Of a DNA stretch of 64,000 nt, positions 48,972 to 60,780 are shown in pieces (position 1 is the stretch's first letter; each line of letters begins with the position of its first letter). Position numbers and translations under genes: made by a program. Where the stretch lies: contig OX424564.1 of the NCBI GenBank assembly GCA_949152475.1, forward strand, positions 10,168,001-10,232,000, given 5' to 3'. Source of the DNA: Terebella lapidaria (taxonomy: Eukaryota > Annelida > Polychaeta > Terebellida > Terebellidae). Below the pieces are notes generated by a model that worked only from the letters and a program-made list of their open reading frames with translations, was not told where the DNA came from and did no database searches.

Positions 48972-50292
48972 CTATCCGACAGACTCAACTGGTGAACCGG
49001 CCTTGACACTATGACGATTGTGTGGGTCACTATTCATCACCGACATGTACATGTCATTGTCTGACTGACGAAATACACAGTTCTTGCCATTTCGGATACT
49101 ATCCAGGCGTGTGGGTTGTGTTGTGGGCTCCGAGAGTGTCATGTTCATGTTGTTCATGTGTCTCTTCGAGTAGCAAATCATCCAGACGAGCTGGTGCCTG
49201 AACTTCTGTCCCGTGGCGCAGTAGAGGAAGAAGTTCATGGCGTGGTTTATGTACATCAGAAGTTCCGTGATTGTCCTCGCCAGCTGAAACTTCGAAACCA
49301 GGGCCAGGTCTTGTTTGTACTCGTCCAAGAAGAACGCTATGCTGTTCGTGATTGTCATCGGCAAAGTGGTAAGCAAGAAGGCAAACGTAATGGTCAGCAA
49401 CATGATGGTCAAGCGGGTGTTGCCTTCATGTGACGGTCTTCGCTGGGCATGCTCGTGCATGCTGCCGCTCCGCAGCTCCATCCGGTGTCTCCTCGCCAGG
49501 ACCACTTGGTGGATGATCATCGCATTCAGGACGATGATAATGAGGAAAGGCAGGAGCGAGTAGATAACAGTATCCATCCATGGCCAGATTTGCTCCATCA
49601 CTTCTGAGTGATCAGTTAGACCAGCACACTGCATAATGGTTTCGCCCTTGTGAGTGAACTTGCGTAGTCCCACCGTCCAAAAACAGTGACTGTTGATGCC
49701 AAATAAAACCACCAGGATTGACAGAATCACCACTCTGGCCTTGCGTGTGTTACACCAAGAATTGGCCTGTAGTGGATGACATACCACTATGTATCGTTCC
49801 ACGGTAACTGCAATGATCAGCCACACACTGAAATCACTCACCGTATACCCGAGAACGTTGATCAACTTACAGAGCCAGGCTGCCTGGTCCCTAACATCGT
49901 AACCAGTCAATTCGCCCACCCACAGCCTTAACAGCCCAATGTAGAGGACCAGGGTATCCGCGATAGCCAGAACCATCAGGTAGTAGTAAGTTGAGAACTT
50001 CAGCATCGCCTTCCTCTTCAAGATGATGAAGGAGAAGATATTACCGAAAGTACCGAGGATGATGAGGATCGGCGGCACGTAGAGCAAGATGAACTTGTGT
50101 GCGCGGTACTCATCATACTGCATGAGCTGCTCCTCGTACGAGTGGACATGCATCTCGAGTGTCTTGAAGACGTCAGCAAGCTCCGGGTACTTCTCCTTGA
50201 GCTGCTGCGAGATCACCTCAACTTCGGCCGGTGAGAGCTGCTCCAGAAACATCCGCACCATCGTCAGGTTTGCTCGGTCGCTCCCCGGCACA
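48972..50292 (-). CDS. Rhodopsin-like (class A) G-protein-coupled receptor, main coding exon
   Basis: The open frame encodes a seven-helix plasma-membrane receptor, probably for a neuropeptide. Numbering from the exon's first full codon (GTG at 50,291): N-glycosylation site NLT at 8, TM1 ~68-91 (GN 83-84), TM2 ~102-124 (LAIAD), TM3 ~142-167 with C141 and ERY 165-167, TM4 ~186-207, C222 as disulfide partner, TM5 ~239-264, TM6 ~293-317 (ending LLTTLP where many receptors have CWLP), TM7 ~335-358 with NFFLY (353-357) for NPxxY, then helix 8 and C373. The frame opens directly at a strong 3' splice site (50,293), so an upstream exon is likely. The first in-frame ATG is at 50,261. It resembles molluscan receptors annotated as FMRFamide- or TRH-receptor-like; ligand unknown. 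Confidence 0.92.
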
Positions 50293-50320
50293 CTGCAAGA
50301 TTAGAAAAAAGAAAAAGTTA
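50293..50320 (-). other. 3' splice acceptor upstream of the receptor exon
   Basis: On the minus strand: a pyrimidine-rich tract (CTTTTTCTTTTTTCTAATC), then TTGCAG directly before the exon. CTAAT or TTAACT could serve as the branch point. It explains why the open frame has no ATG at its start and implies an intron running into the repeat DNA beyond 50.3 kb. Confidence 0.8.
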
Positions 50321-51578
50321 AGGACCAATATTTGAAGATATATTTCGACAACTTTGATATTCATACATAAAATACATCAGGAGATCATCTGCCGACATCC
50401 ATAATTTGAAAGAGATTTCAATCTTGTTATTTTGATTAACTGGCTATATGTTCAAACTAAATTCGAATGAATACATTCCAAAGCGAATTAATTTGACCAA
50501 ACGAATTTGATCAAACATCTGGCGTGTCTGTTTTTGTTTCTGTGTGTATTCAATTGTGCTTGTATTTCAACAAGTATATAGGCTACATTGTCCAACACAA
50601 CTGGAATGATAGATTCACAGGTGATTATCCTCTCAGATCATGATGGAATTCCGGTCCATGCATATCAAATTTTCATAATCAAATTCAATTTACAAGAAAA
50701 CGGAACAAATGACATTCTGCAAACAATCCAAGGCCATGAGGAATGGGAATGTAACTGAATAATATGAATGACTTTCTCTTGTCCGGCATTAAATATTCAA
50801 GCACTGTAATTGCATGATTGATAACACCAGTGGAAATTCGTTTTATACAGTCGAAATGTGCAGTATGCAATATCATGCAAAGACATAGAAGAATGACCAA
50901 TCTTGTGCTATTAACTTGTATTATCCATATGCCCTCACTTGCTGCGAGGAATGTAGCACACGATGAAGAACTATATTATGTTTGTCGACTCCTACATGTA
51001 CTATTACTTGATATGCCCATACCATGTCATATTAGTGCAAATTAGCTTGATAATCATCACTGGCCTTATGCAACGAGAGGAATACCTAGCCACTAGTCCA
51101 TTAGAGCAGAGCCGCCCAGGATTATGGGTAATTTGCTTGGAAATGATGACGGGAAGAGATGTCGGACACCACTGAATAGACAAAGGATGTCGGTGTTTCA
51201 GCCGAAGTTTGCGAGTCGTCGAATGTAGATTGGTCAAGAAGAACTACAGTGTCGTCCTTAATTTTCGTTGCTAAACACATGCAGGTTTCTAGTAGGTGTA
51301 GTTCTCAGATAAAAGCTACATAGGATTTGACAGTATGATCACCTTTCTTGATTATCTCTATTCAAAATGTCTTTGAAGTAGTATGTCAAAAACTTCAACG
51401 ACAGATTTACATTCTTTTATATTTGGACCATGTGTGATAATAGTTACACACAGGTGAGCCCCTTCCAAGTTCAAGTTACTTTGTTACTTCCCTGCTGCAA
51501 TTTAATGAAACTACCGCGACATGGCTCCAATGTAGATGGAACCAAGTTTCCAATGGGAAGTAATAAAAAATTGAGTTT

Positions 51579-51797
51579 TCATCGCGTAACAAACCCAATT
51601 ACTTCTCTGATGTTACTGAAACTGTCAATAAATCTGCGATGAGCATCATTTGTTACAGACAACTTGATCTCGACGACCGACACACCCTGATGTTTGCAGC
51701 AGTAGGTATTATTCACATGTATGCGGAAAATGATACCGGTGGTCACAGGGTCCACTAAGCCTGTACCCAGCCATCTAACGCAAATTAAAATATCCAA
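51579..51797 (-). pseudogene. Coding-like remnant with IKLSVTN frame
   Basis: A 72-codon minus frame containing TGLVDPVTTGI, KHQGVSVVEIKLSVTNDAHR and DSFSNIREVIGFVTR. The core of ~35 codons aligns without gaps to copies near 480-600, 11,470-11,600, 15,590-15,720, 21,955-22,090, 28,450-28,560, 33,985-34,095 and 36,550-36,660, and it remains readable in old as well as young copies. The GVSVVGI pattern followed by a helix is loosely like the last strand and helix of a von Willebrand factor A domain, but this is a guess. Each copy is broken nearby, so it is a relic or a fragment. Confidence 0.4.
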
Positions 51798-51816
51798 TGT
51801 CTACAGCGTAAGAGCT

Positions 51817-51833
51817 CCCCCCCCCCCCCCCCC
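51817..51833. repeat. Homopolymer run of 17 C
   Basis: An uninterrupted C-tract absent from the aligned repeat copies, probably replication slippage or an assembly-sensitive spot. Confidence 0.95.
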
Positions 51834-52109
51834 AGTGAACAACTTCCAGAAATATACAAGAAGACAAGGCATATAGGTTTTGTGATGAGTTCAGAAATGT
51901 TGACATGTAGTCGTAAATACTTACAGAAAGTAATGATAAGTAATGAAAGTAATGATAAAACCAAAAAATCCTGGATAAAGCAACTGGCGTAGGTATATGT
52001 ACATCAAATTTAATCAGGTCTAATACCGTCTACAGTTCACGACTGCACATGTACGTGTAGCAGGAAGGGGTCACTCCGAGGAGTTTCAGACCATCTAAGC
52101 TGTTCATGT

Positions 52110-52262
52110 CACGCTACAAGTAATTAAATGTCGCCACTCTATAGGGAATGATCGACAACGTAGCGTGTGAGACATGACGCCACATTTCCTGTGCTGCCTC
52201 CGTGAAAATAATTAACGTGCCTGCTTCGTCTGATACGCATTTCACAGCGTTTTCCACACATA
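52110..52262 (-). pseudogene. Second coding-like remnant (right outer copy)
   Basis: The minus frame reads VENAVKCVSDEAGTLIIF, TEAAQEMWRHVSHATL, SIIPYRVATFNYL and then a stop. Among the copies it has the longest unbroken match to the unit 2 and unit 3 frames (22,415 and 28,956). Function unknown. Confidence 0.4.
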
Positions 52263-53849
52263 AAATGTTCCCTGATACGTAGTAAAATTGTTGGAAAAAC
52301 GGGTATTCTTCATCTTAGTACAGCTCATTAGAACTATATATTTATATTTTTGATGAAAAGCATAAAAACACTAAACTTTATGCCAATACACATGGGGGAC
52401 ACATTATCCATGATTTCTGGGCCACGAAAAAGTCCAACTAAAGGATACTTATTTTCGGCAGGTGATCGAGTGATTCTCATGGATTATTAAAGTTTAGACA
52501 GCATGTCAATATCTCGATTATTTATGAAGATATGACAGTTTTAATTGAAATTTTGTGCTAAACTTTTTGTACTTAATTACCTATTATGAGTGTTCATGAC
52601 GTCACAAGGGTAAAACAAGTTAATTAGGGTAATAAAACGTCTATTTTCAAACTTATAGGATGATATGCTGCATTTGGCATGCACATTGTTTGGCATGATA
52701 CATAAGCAGTGTTCAATTACCAGAATCGGTTGCCAAGGTAACTATTCTGGAGATATGTCCCATAGCAACCGTGGTTGCTAGAGGCCAAATGTCATGAATA
52801 TTGGATTAGGTATCACAAAACTTAGAATTTTTTTTCTGATATCCATTCAATAATTTTAAACCACATTTTGTATACCAGTCTGGAGTTAAACCTCTAGTAA
52901 CCACGTTGCTATGGGCCGTATGTTAAGTATGGCTGGCATGGTGATCAAACACCTTTTATTGGTGTGGTAATTTTTCTATTATCATGTTTATATTGGTATT
53001 ATTCAGCGATACTATGCACGGGTCATTCAGAAAAAGGCTCTAAAAATAGCTAACTAAAGCAACTTACTCGTGTGACGTCACCATTACTCATTATAATAGC
53101 TGATGAGCTTCATAATTCTAGTGAAAATATTTTAAAAACTTAACACAAAATATATTATATGATATTATCATGTGAATGGTTACAGATATTAAGGTTTTGT
53201 TAAAGCCAACACATTACCTTCTCTACTTTTTCTATCGCACAAAACATGATAACTTGAAGTTCATTTTCACTTGAGTTAGACTTTAACCAGATGAGTGGGT
53301 ATATCTGAAATTATTTTTGCATGCACATGGGATACCTAATGTGTTTGAGTGAACATGTTTTTAGAATGTTCGATTTTTCCATCCAACAGTGTTTCGTAGT
53401 TTGACATTAACACATTTATTGTTAACTTTACCTGAACACACCGACGAGATTTTATGGCATCATAAATATGGGGAAAGGATACTTTGGCACATCTGACGGA
53501 AAAAATTTAATGGGTATCAGCTTGTGTTCTAATCGTCAATATATGATTGTGTGGAGACATTCACTAGACTGAGTCACATCTGTAGACATTCAAAGTCAGA
53601 TTCGAGACGCAGGTTTAGATTCACGGAAATGGATGTACAAATACATGCTGATTGACGTGGTGCAATTCGAATGAATTCCATTTATTTCACCTTGGACACA
53701 CTCAAATGGTTCGAATTATACATAACATAGTACTACAACGCCCAAATTGTTGTATGTAAAGGCTTAATAATCTTCAAATTAATTTCAGACTGGCGCCTAA
53801 CAAATGGTGAAATCGGCAATGATTTTGGCAACTAGATTATATCAGTAAC

Positions 53850-54240
53850 AAGATTATATTACAAGCGTGATGATTTCAATTCTCCCACAGTCAATTTCCC
53901 TTTTCTAAGCAGAAACATACCTGTGTCGCCAGCATATGGCGTGTTTGTCTCACAGCTCATACGCTATTCCAGAGCTAGCTGCATATATGAGGACTAAACT
54001 GCTGCGACAAGGATATGATTTACGAAGACTAATGGCTGCTTTCAAGAAATGTTATGGACGTCACCAAAATATGGTTGATAAGTGCACATAATTTGTCACC
54101 AGTATGCTGCATGACATGTTTGCATGTCAATGTTTTGGAATTCATGACGGGTGCCACATATGGGGCAGGAAATGCTCACTTTTTTCTGGAACACCTGATT
54201 TCACCTCCTTATGGCCGTATCAATGGAGGTTCATGACGTT
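53850..54240 (+). pseudogene. Best-preserved tail of the reverse-transcriptase relic
   Basis: The plus frame reads KRDDFNSPTVNFPF, then RNIPVSPAYGVFVSQLIRYS and RASCIYED before the first stop, matching the thumb/C-terminal region of the retroelement type described at 9,185. It retains the ~20 codons lost from units 1-4. A further open stretch (54,054-54,236) may continue it, but I cannot align that part to the family. Confidence 0.7.
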
Positions 54241-55020
54241 CCATACAATTTTATCGATATTACCTGACACTCGACTTTGAGATTTAACGAACTCCTTGAG
54301 TATTTGCTACGTGTTTATTTGACATCACTACAATGAAAAGCAAGATAACTCTACCTCATACAATGGACTATTCTATGCACATGATTAAAGAAATAATATC
54401 AGAAATAATTGCATTTTGCATTCTTTTGTAAGTGTACAGAATGACATTTCGCTCAGAAATTGTTGAAAAGATGTATTATGTGCCTGAAACAAGTTACCAC
54501 AAGTCAACCAAGATTCAAATTCGTCCGTGCAATCAGACTCTAATCAATTCCTCAAAACAACCCGCGTTGGTGGGAGCTCCAACCACAATCTCGTGACGTC
54601 ATCGGTATGTATCTGTCAGTGGATATAGTAGCAACCGGCAATGTCGACGAGTCATCCAGTCTCCTTCCCAGTGTTTTCGTCGACGATGAATCCTGATTTT
54701 CTTAGAAACTCTAATCGGACTGTGCATATTTCCTATGTATAATCAGCTTACTTGAGATCTACTTGCAAGTTTTCCTGACAGACAAGAGTGATGAACTTTA
54801 GACTGATTTTAAAATGTGTTCCAATTCAGTGGGAATCCCACTTGTTCACATATATATATATTTTTTCCGTATCTTGATGACTTCAAAATATATAAACAAG
54901 GTGCTTATATAATCCAACGGCACCTATATCGCGAAAAGTCGAATATTCTCAACATAGGGTTGGCCGAACACGATTTCGTGCAGTCGTTTCAGGTCAACAT
55001 GTTCCGCTGGAAAACAGTGT

Positions 55021-55437
55021 GTGTACTCTGATTTTGGATTTCAAATGTATTTCGATGTTGAATTGCAAAGGTACTTTAACTTCTCGAGGATATAAAATGA
55101 CCGCTTTCGTTCAGAGCCAGGACATCCCGTTTAGTCTGAATTTCATCATTGGGGGTAGATTTCTGTTTCAGTTTTTGAGCGGCGAGTTTCACCATTCTTG
55201 AACCACGGGCAATGTGTATGTTAGCTAGTGACGGAAACCAGAGTCTCTCTTCTATAAGGGCTTTCATATATAGCGAACATAATATTATGTCGGTTTGAAA
55301 TAAATGATTCACTATCAGATTTGTTCATTAGTACACTTACCATAATAGATGAAAATATATCCATTTTATCCAGTATCTTCGCTGAATAGGTAGCACTTAT
55401 AACTGATATACCTATATAATATATCCAATGCTTCAAT
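55021..55437. other. Unassigned DNA
   Basis: First sequence to the right that no longer matches the repeat segment. Short overlapping frames on both strands, none recognised. Confidence 0.5.
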
Positions 55438-55790
55438 TTAACCTAAATAGGTTATGAGACCAGACTTTGGCTTCAATTTTCTAATACTCCAAATGAATTG
55501 TTTCCTACTTTTTCCAACGACAGGAGGTGAATCTAGATACTCCTGAGCCTTGAAAGTAAGCAGGAGTTCCGGTTTCCAGTCCCCGAGTTCTCTCCCGTTG
55601 CTTGTGGAAGTTTTCAATCTCCCCGTCACAAGTCCAATGCCTGTCGCCTCGACTACAAAATCCCCGCCACTCACGCCCCTCCACCCCGTCCTCGTCGCGT
55701 GCCACACTCGGACACAAGCGGCACCGCCCCCGCCTGCCAAGTCTGCTCTCCCTCGCCAGGCGCCTACGTTCTAGGTCGTCGATATTTGAC
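55438..55790 (-). other. G+C-rich island with a 100-codon open frame
   Basis: A sharp rise in G+C inside A+T-rich DNA, with many CpG. The minus frame (MAGGGGAACVRVWHATRTGW...) is open for 100 codons, and two other frames are also open, as G+C-rich DNA tends to be. No domain recognised. It may be a promoter-type CpG island or first exon of an unknown gene. Confidence 0.3.
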
Positions 55791-56584
55791 CGGGGAATAT
55801 CGGCAAATATTGGAAATCATCGGATGCTGTCCATGATCAGCACGGACAGAATTATAACCTTACAAAGCGCAGACCATTTAGGGGACAACCCTCATAGGTG
55901 ATGGTTGTATAGTGCGAAACGAATTCACCGTAAATTGCGCAGACCAAATCAATTGCCCGCTGTGCTGGTATGTTACATTTACAATCTATAAAGCTTGTCA
56001 ATGCAACCAAATCTAATGCTACTCTTTATTCCATAGTTCACGGGTGATCGATGGAAATTCATGAGCAAACTCCCATACGTTCAAATATACATTAGCACAC
56101 AATTTACCAAACTTCCTACGTAAATCGTTCAACACGTACATCTAGTAGGAAAACATGTATAAATTGAAAATGTGTACAACTCGTAAATTGATGTCTTGAG
56201 CTTGGTTCGACATTGGCAATAATTTTCAACAATTTTTTTTATTGGGGTTTTGTAAATGATATCCAAATAGTCAATTTTTCACTTCACGTCATTGTGAGGT
56301 CTTCCTCGAGCACGCAGTCTCCGACCTTCCCATGTACGCCATATGTGTGTGAACTGCTCAGCAATTGCTGACGACATGTATGTTCGTGTTAATGTATTTT
56401 TAATGATGGGAGTTTGGATTATAAATCATTCGAGGTCGTGATGATAGAAAATGATTCTATCTCCCTTCACTTTATATAGTATAACATTATACGAAAAATT
56501 GAACATTCTCAACACAATATTAAACAAAATAAATACTTAGAAATAAATTCATATTCATGTTGCTATCAGAACATTCACACTTCA
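55791..56584. other. Unassigned A+T-rich DNA
   Basis: No frame, RNA gene or repeat recognised. Confidence 0.5.
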
Positions 56585-56925
56585 ATGAATGAATAACTTG
56601 CTTCATGTAGGAAACGTTTGCTTTGCGAAGGAAACATTGCTCCACATATGAAACTATTTGCTTCGTGTACAAAATGTTTGCTTCCTGAAGGAAACATTTG
56701 CTATGCTATCTGCTTCGTGTAGCAAGCGAAGGAAATATTTGCTCCCCATATAAAACTATTTGCTTCGTGTACAAAATATTTGCTTACTGAAGGAAACATT
56801 AGTTATGCGTAGGAGACTATTTGTTCGTGTAGGAAACGTTTGCTCTACGAAGGAAAGTATTTGCTTCGAAAAGAAAACGTTTCGTTCGTGGAGCAAACTA
56901 TTTGCTTCGTGTATAATTACAATAT
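56585..56925. repeat. Degenerate ~20 bp minisatellite
   Basis: About 17 imperfect units built on GGAAACATTTGCTTCGTGTA, with variants such as AAAACTATTTGCTTCGTGTA. Units alternate GAAG and GTGT halves, giving a partly 40 bp higher-order pattern. Old, judging by the divergence. Confidence 0.85.
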
Positions 56926-57420
56926 TTAAGTTTTAAAATTTTTGGAAAGAAAAAGAGTATAATTGTTGCAGAAATAAGCTACCGTAGAGATCACATCAAC
57001 TTCTCTTTAACCCCGGGCGGCAATCATTACGCATCCAAAGATTGAATAACCGTCATCACGCTGAACGTTATGCACTCAGTGTATATTACGTCTATAAGTC
57101 AATACAAAAGCGCATAATGCATGTGCGTATTCGGATAAACTCGACATAAACGGGTTAATTAAAAGGAATTGTCCTATGGCAGAATTACTCTTGTGTTTTT
57201 TTACGATGCCAGACCTATATTTTCACAAAGTAGCATTACTAACAATGATTTTTCATACAAGTAGAAGGACGCCATGCATCAGGACACTCGTGCCTCCGAC
57301 CACTATCATGAAGCCACATCGTTGTTGACTCAATGATAATATTTTGAGATGTTAATGGTCAGCTTTTGTACACGTCGGATGACTCTCGAGAGCAAAGAAA
57401 CCTCCAATACCAATCAGGAA
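56926..57420. other. Unassigned DNA
   Basis: No gene or repeat recognised. Confidence 0.5.
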
Positions 57421-57422
57421 AT

Positions 57423-57900
57423 CTAGGTCCAAACATGCCAAGCTACTTCGCGTATATTGTGGGTTAATCGCATTTCGAAACATTGGTAAAGAATGACACC
57501 ATTAGCTGGTGGCCTACTGGTGATACTATCGCATATGTCAATGTCTACATCGAACGGAGCAGCCGAACAAATATAACGCAGACGGTAACGACCCAATGTC
57601 TCTCGCGGGGCATATAACTTGTCAGGAAGAAACAACTAGAAACAGTGGCTGCCCTCTCGTGGTGTCAAAAGCCTAATCCTGTCCGATTTGCTGGGTACAA
57701 GCAGTAGTGAATGCTCTGGGGTGCAATCATTGTCTGCAGCAGTCAAACTGCGGTCACTTTATGGACATCTGCGCATAAGTGAACCTCAAGCAAAGAATCA
57801 GTCGTTGCTTAAAAAACTTGCCAGACTGATACAAATATTGATTACAAATATCAGGCTATATATTCTTTGGAATGAATCTACAGCTGAATTTCACGCTCCC
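57423..57900 (-). repeat. Diverged copy of a dispersed repeat (also at 61.5 and 62.9 kb)
   Basis: 57,570-57,870 aligns with 61,580-61,830. The shared minus frame reads RIRLLTPR, LFLPDKLYAP here and KIRLLTPR, LFLPDKLCAP there, suggesting a once-coding mobile element. The frame continues only in this copy (70 codons from 57,635). Family not recognised. Confidence 0.55.
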
Positions 57901-60780
57901 TCGTATTAGGCTACTAACTAAATACGAACACTTCAAATATTACATGCTTTGGAAAGTAAACTCTAAACACATACACACAGGGATCCGACCTGATATCATA
58001 CTATTTTGTGCTGACTGAGTGGAGCTTTATGTTTAGAAGTTGTGTAGGACGTTGACGTATGGTATTTGTGGCTGCGGCCATTATGCTTCAGCGACCTTCG
58101 TGGTAATGTCTGGTGTGGCTTTGCACATTCCTCAACCTTTATCACATTACGCGATTGTGTAAGCTATACGATCCACGCCATTATAGCGTTGTGGTCCGAG
58201 AGTATGGCTCGATATAGTGTCCACTACAGCTACAATGGAGGACGTATCAGTGTCTCAATCAACGACATACTGCTTATTTTTTTCGTTTATTCAAAAACCA
58301 ATAAAGTGTGTTTGATTATATTATATATCATTTGATATATCAAATCCTTAGGGCAATATATGGGGACTCATGAAGTTCCATAATTTTTGACAATGTCTGA
58401 CACTGGACTTTGAGATAGGACAACAGACCTTGTTTTATCCACTCCGAATACTTTACGTTCGAGTGCTGGTTCAATAGACGTGGAATCAATACCCAGTATC
58501 AAGTATTCCGAGCAAACAAAACAGGGTCCGTTATCCAATCTCATAGTCCGGGGACAGAAAGTCATATCATACAAGTAGAAGTTGATGTTCATATTTTATG
58601 TAGAATAAAAATGACACTGATACTCATTCACAATGAAGAAGTTATTCGATTTCTATACTCTCTTATATGTCATATTTGTTACACTTGATTCTGTCGTTTT
58701 CTTGATACGCATGCATATACATGCTTACACAGATACCTTTCAACAACAACAACAACAGCGGCAACAACAACAAACCTTTTCCTTCTTGAAACTGAGCAGC
58801 ACCTCAGAAACTGCATTATTATTGAATGGTTCTAGTTTCAGCTGGTCTGTAAGTAGTACACGTGATGTGCAGAAGAATCCCGAGTGAAGAAAAAACATGT
58901 TCTCATCCAATAAGCTTGCTTGTTTGTCACTGTATTCCCTGAATGCAGTCGCATCAAAGCCCATCATTAGATTAGAGTAACAGCTCTTTTCTTTTTGCAA
59001 ACCCACCGCTAATACTATCGAATGCCATCATTTTATAGTTGTGCAAGAGGGGAACGTGAAATATTTGTTATCACTGTCATTCAATCTCAGTTTTCTGAAT
59101 ACTGTTCATAGCGACTTACTCGAACTATCCTTAGGGTAAATGGCTTCCAAACGTCAGAAATGTATTACAGCTATAAAGGCGTAAATATATACATGTGTAT
59201 CAAGAAAGGGTCAATCAAAATCATTTCTGTCATTTCTATCAATCTGTTATGATTGATATCAAGGTAGTATGAATTTCATGTAGATGGTAATTAGCTAGGT
59301 TTTCGTTATGACCATCATATAACAGAGTTACAGTTTCTAAGAACTCGTTAGATGGAGGTGTAAGTCTATGCTATCGAGTTCCGAACTTCATTTTCTATTG
59401 TCAACATGTAGTTGTTATCGATACTGTTTCGTGTTAAGAAATTCAGACAGATCTCTAAAATAATTCAGATGAACGGATGGGTATTGAGACTTTGTGGCAG
59501 TTATTCAATATCTATACCAGGACTGGGAGAAAAGCCATCCGATCAGAGACCTTGGGTTCTAAAATTGGCAAAATTATGTAAAATCGTAAATCAATTTCCA
59601 TAATTGATGCCATGGAATAATAAGTATTGATTCACACCGATCAAAAAGGAAGTTGTATACATTATTTCTGCTGCCTGCGATCTGAAACATTTCAGTAACT
59701 CACATCGATGGAAATTTGCTTTGAGGTTTCTATTCCTGAGCAAATTATCTTGTGAAATGAAAATCAGATTCAAACCCTGGATTTGATTCTGGCGAATAGC
59801 TTGCGACGACAACGAGGTCTTCTTCGTGATTATTGTTATTTAAATGTTCCTTTAAAGGTGTACACTGTGTATGGTGCTAAGCGTTGATCATCACCTGATG
59901 TGTTCGCTAATAGGTCAGTCCTACAGCGACGCAGGATGAACTGGCCATAGTAAGCTTTTCACGTTTTTCACTGAGTAAACAATCTAATGCATGGGTACAA
60001 ATCAGTACATGTGAATAACCTCACCCGAGTAGATATGATGCGAAGGGAGATAGAAATTAGATTAAGAAATGATACACATATCAGCTAATAATAGTTAAAC
60101 TGTATACGTCGCACACAACCGAAATTTTACATTGGTAACCCAAAATTGTATTGTGTTGTGTATAGATCTGATACGCTCGGCTCTAGCAAAAATTCGATTG
60201 GGCTAATAGACATGGATTGTCAGTCTGAATTTCGTCAATTGATGTTCTTGAGAAATATACTCTCTTCCGGTCCACCCCGCTCCACATACAATGGAATCCC
60301 TAATGCCCTCTTGGATCGAGAGACCATCTCAAGTGTCTCATTAATTTCAACATGATACAGGTTGAATCGCATTGTTGGAAAGAAACCGGTGAATCATCAT
60401 GCTAGGTAAGGATGTATAGATTGAAAACCATCTGTATAAGAAATCATACCTGATATTTTACTCTCCATCCCAATAAAAATAGCGACAACTAACGTCCAAA
60501 CACAGGGTTGTCATACCTACACACTCCCAGGAATATGACAAGAATACTAACAAATGCTGTAAACACTGATCGAGAGGATTAAGAATGAAATCATGTGTAC
60601 ACCTCTATCCATTTTCTTCGTGGACGAAGCGATGTGTGTTTTGGACGAAAATCGGAGGTAACTGTGAAATACACAAACACAGAACTGTTTACAGCGAGTA
60701 AACTTTGCCGCAATATAGACAGTCGTAATAGTTGCTAGACGACGTCTTTTATCGGTTTTAGGGACCAATAACGCTGTTTT
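57901..60780. other. No gene recognised; CAA microsatellite
   Basis: Frames here are at most ~110 codons and none resembles a known protein. A CAA/CAG simple repeat sits at 58,741-58,776 and creates the poly-Gln and poly-Cys shadow frames. A frame at 60,146-60,355 is unremarkable. Confidence 0.5.

Larger units (their letters stand above)
50321..55020. repeat. Outer repeat copy, right part
   Basis: It aligns from about 50,390 with 14,435 onward of unit 1. Landmarks: CCAAGGCCATGAGGAATGGG (50,727), ATTATGGGTAATTTGCTTGG (51,121), right inverted-repeat arm (52,081), reverse-transcriptase tail (53,850), then a part shared only with 38,341-39,360. About 52,500-53,250 has no match in the units. It is old: many substitutions and small gaps against the array. 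It would lie in the receptor's upstream intron if the splice acceptor is used. Confidence 0.8.

Noticed and set aside
58740-59006. Minus frame ending in a poly-Cys run
   Set aside because: Produced by the CAA/CAG microsatellite.
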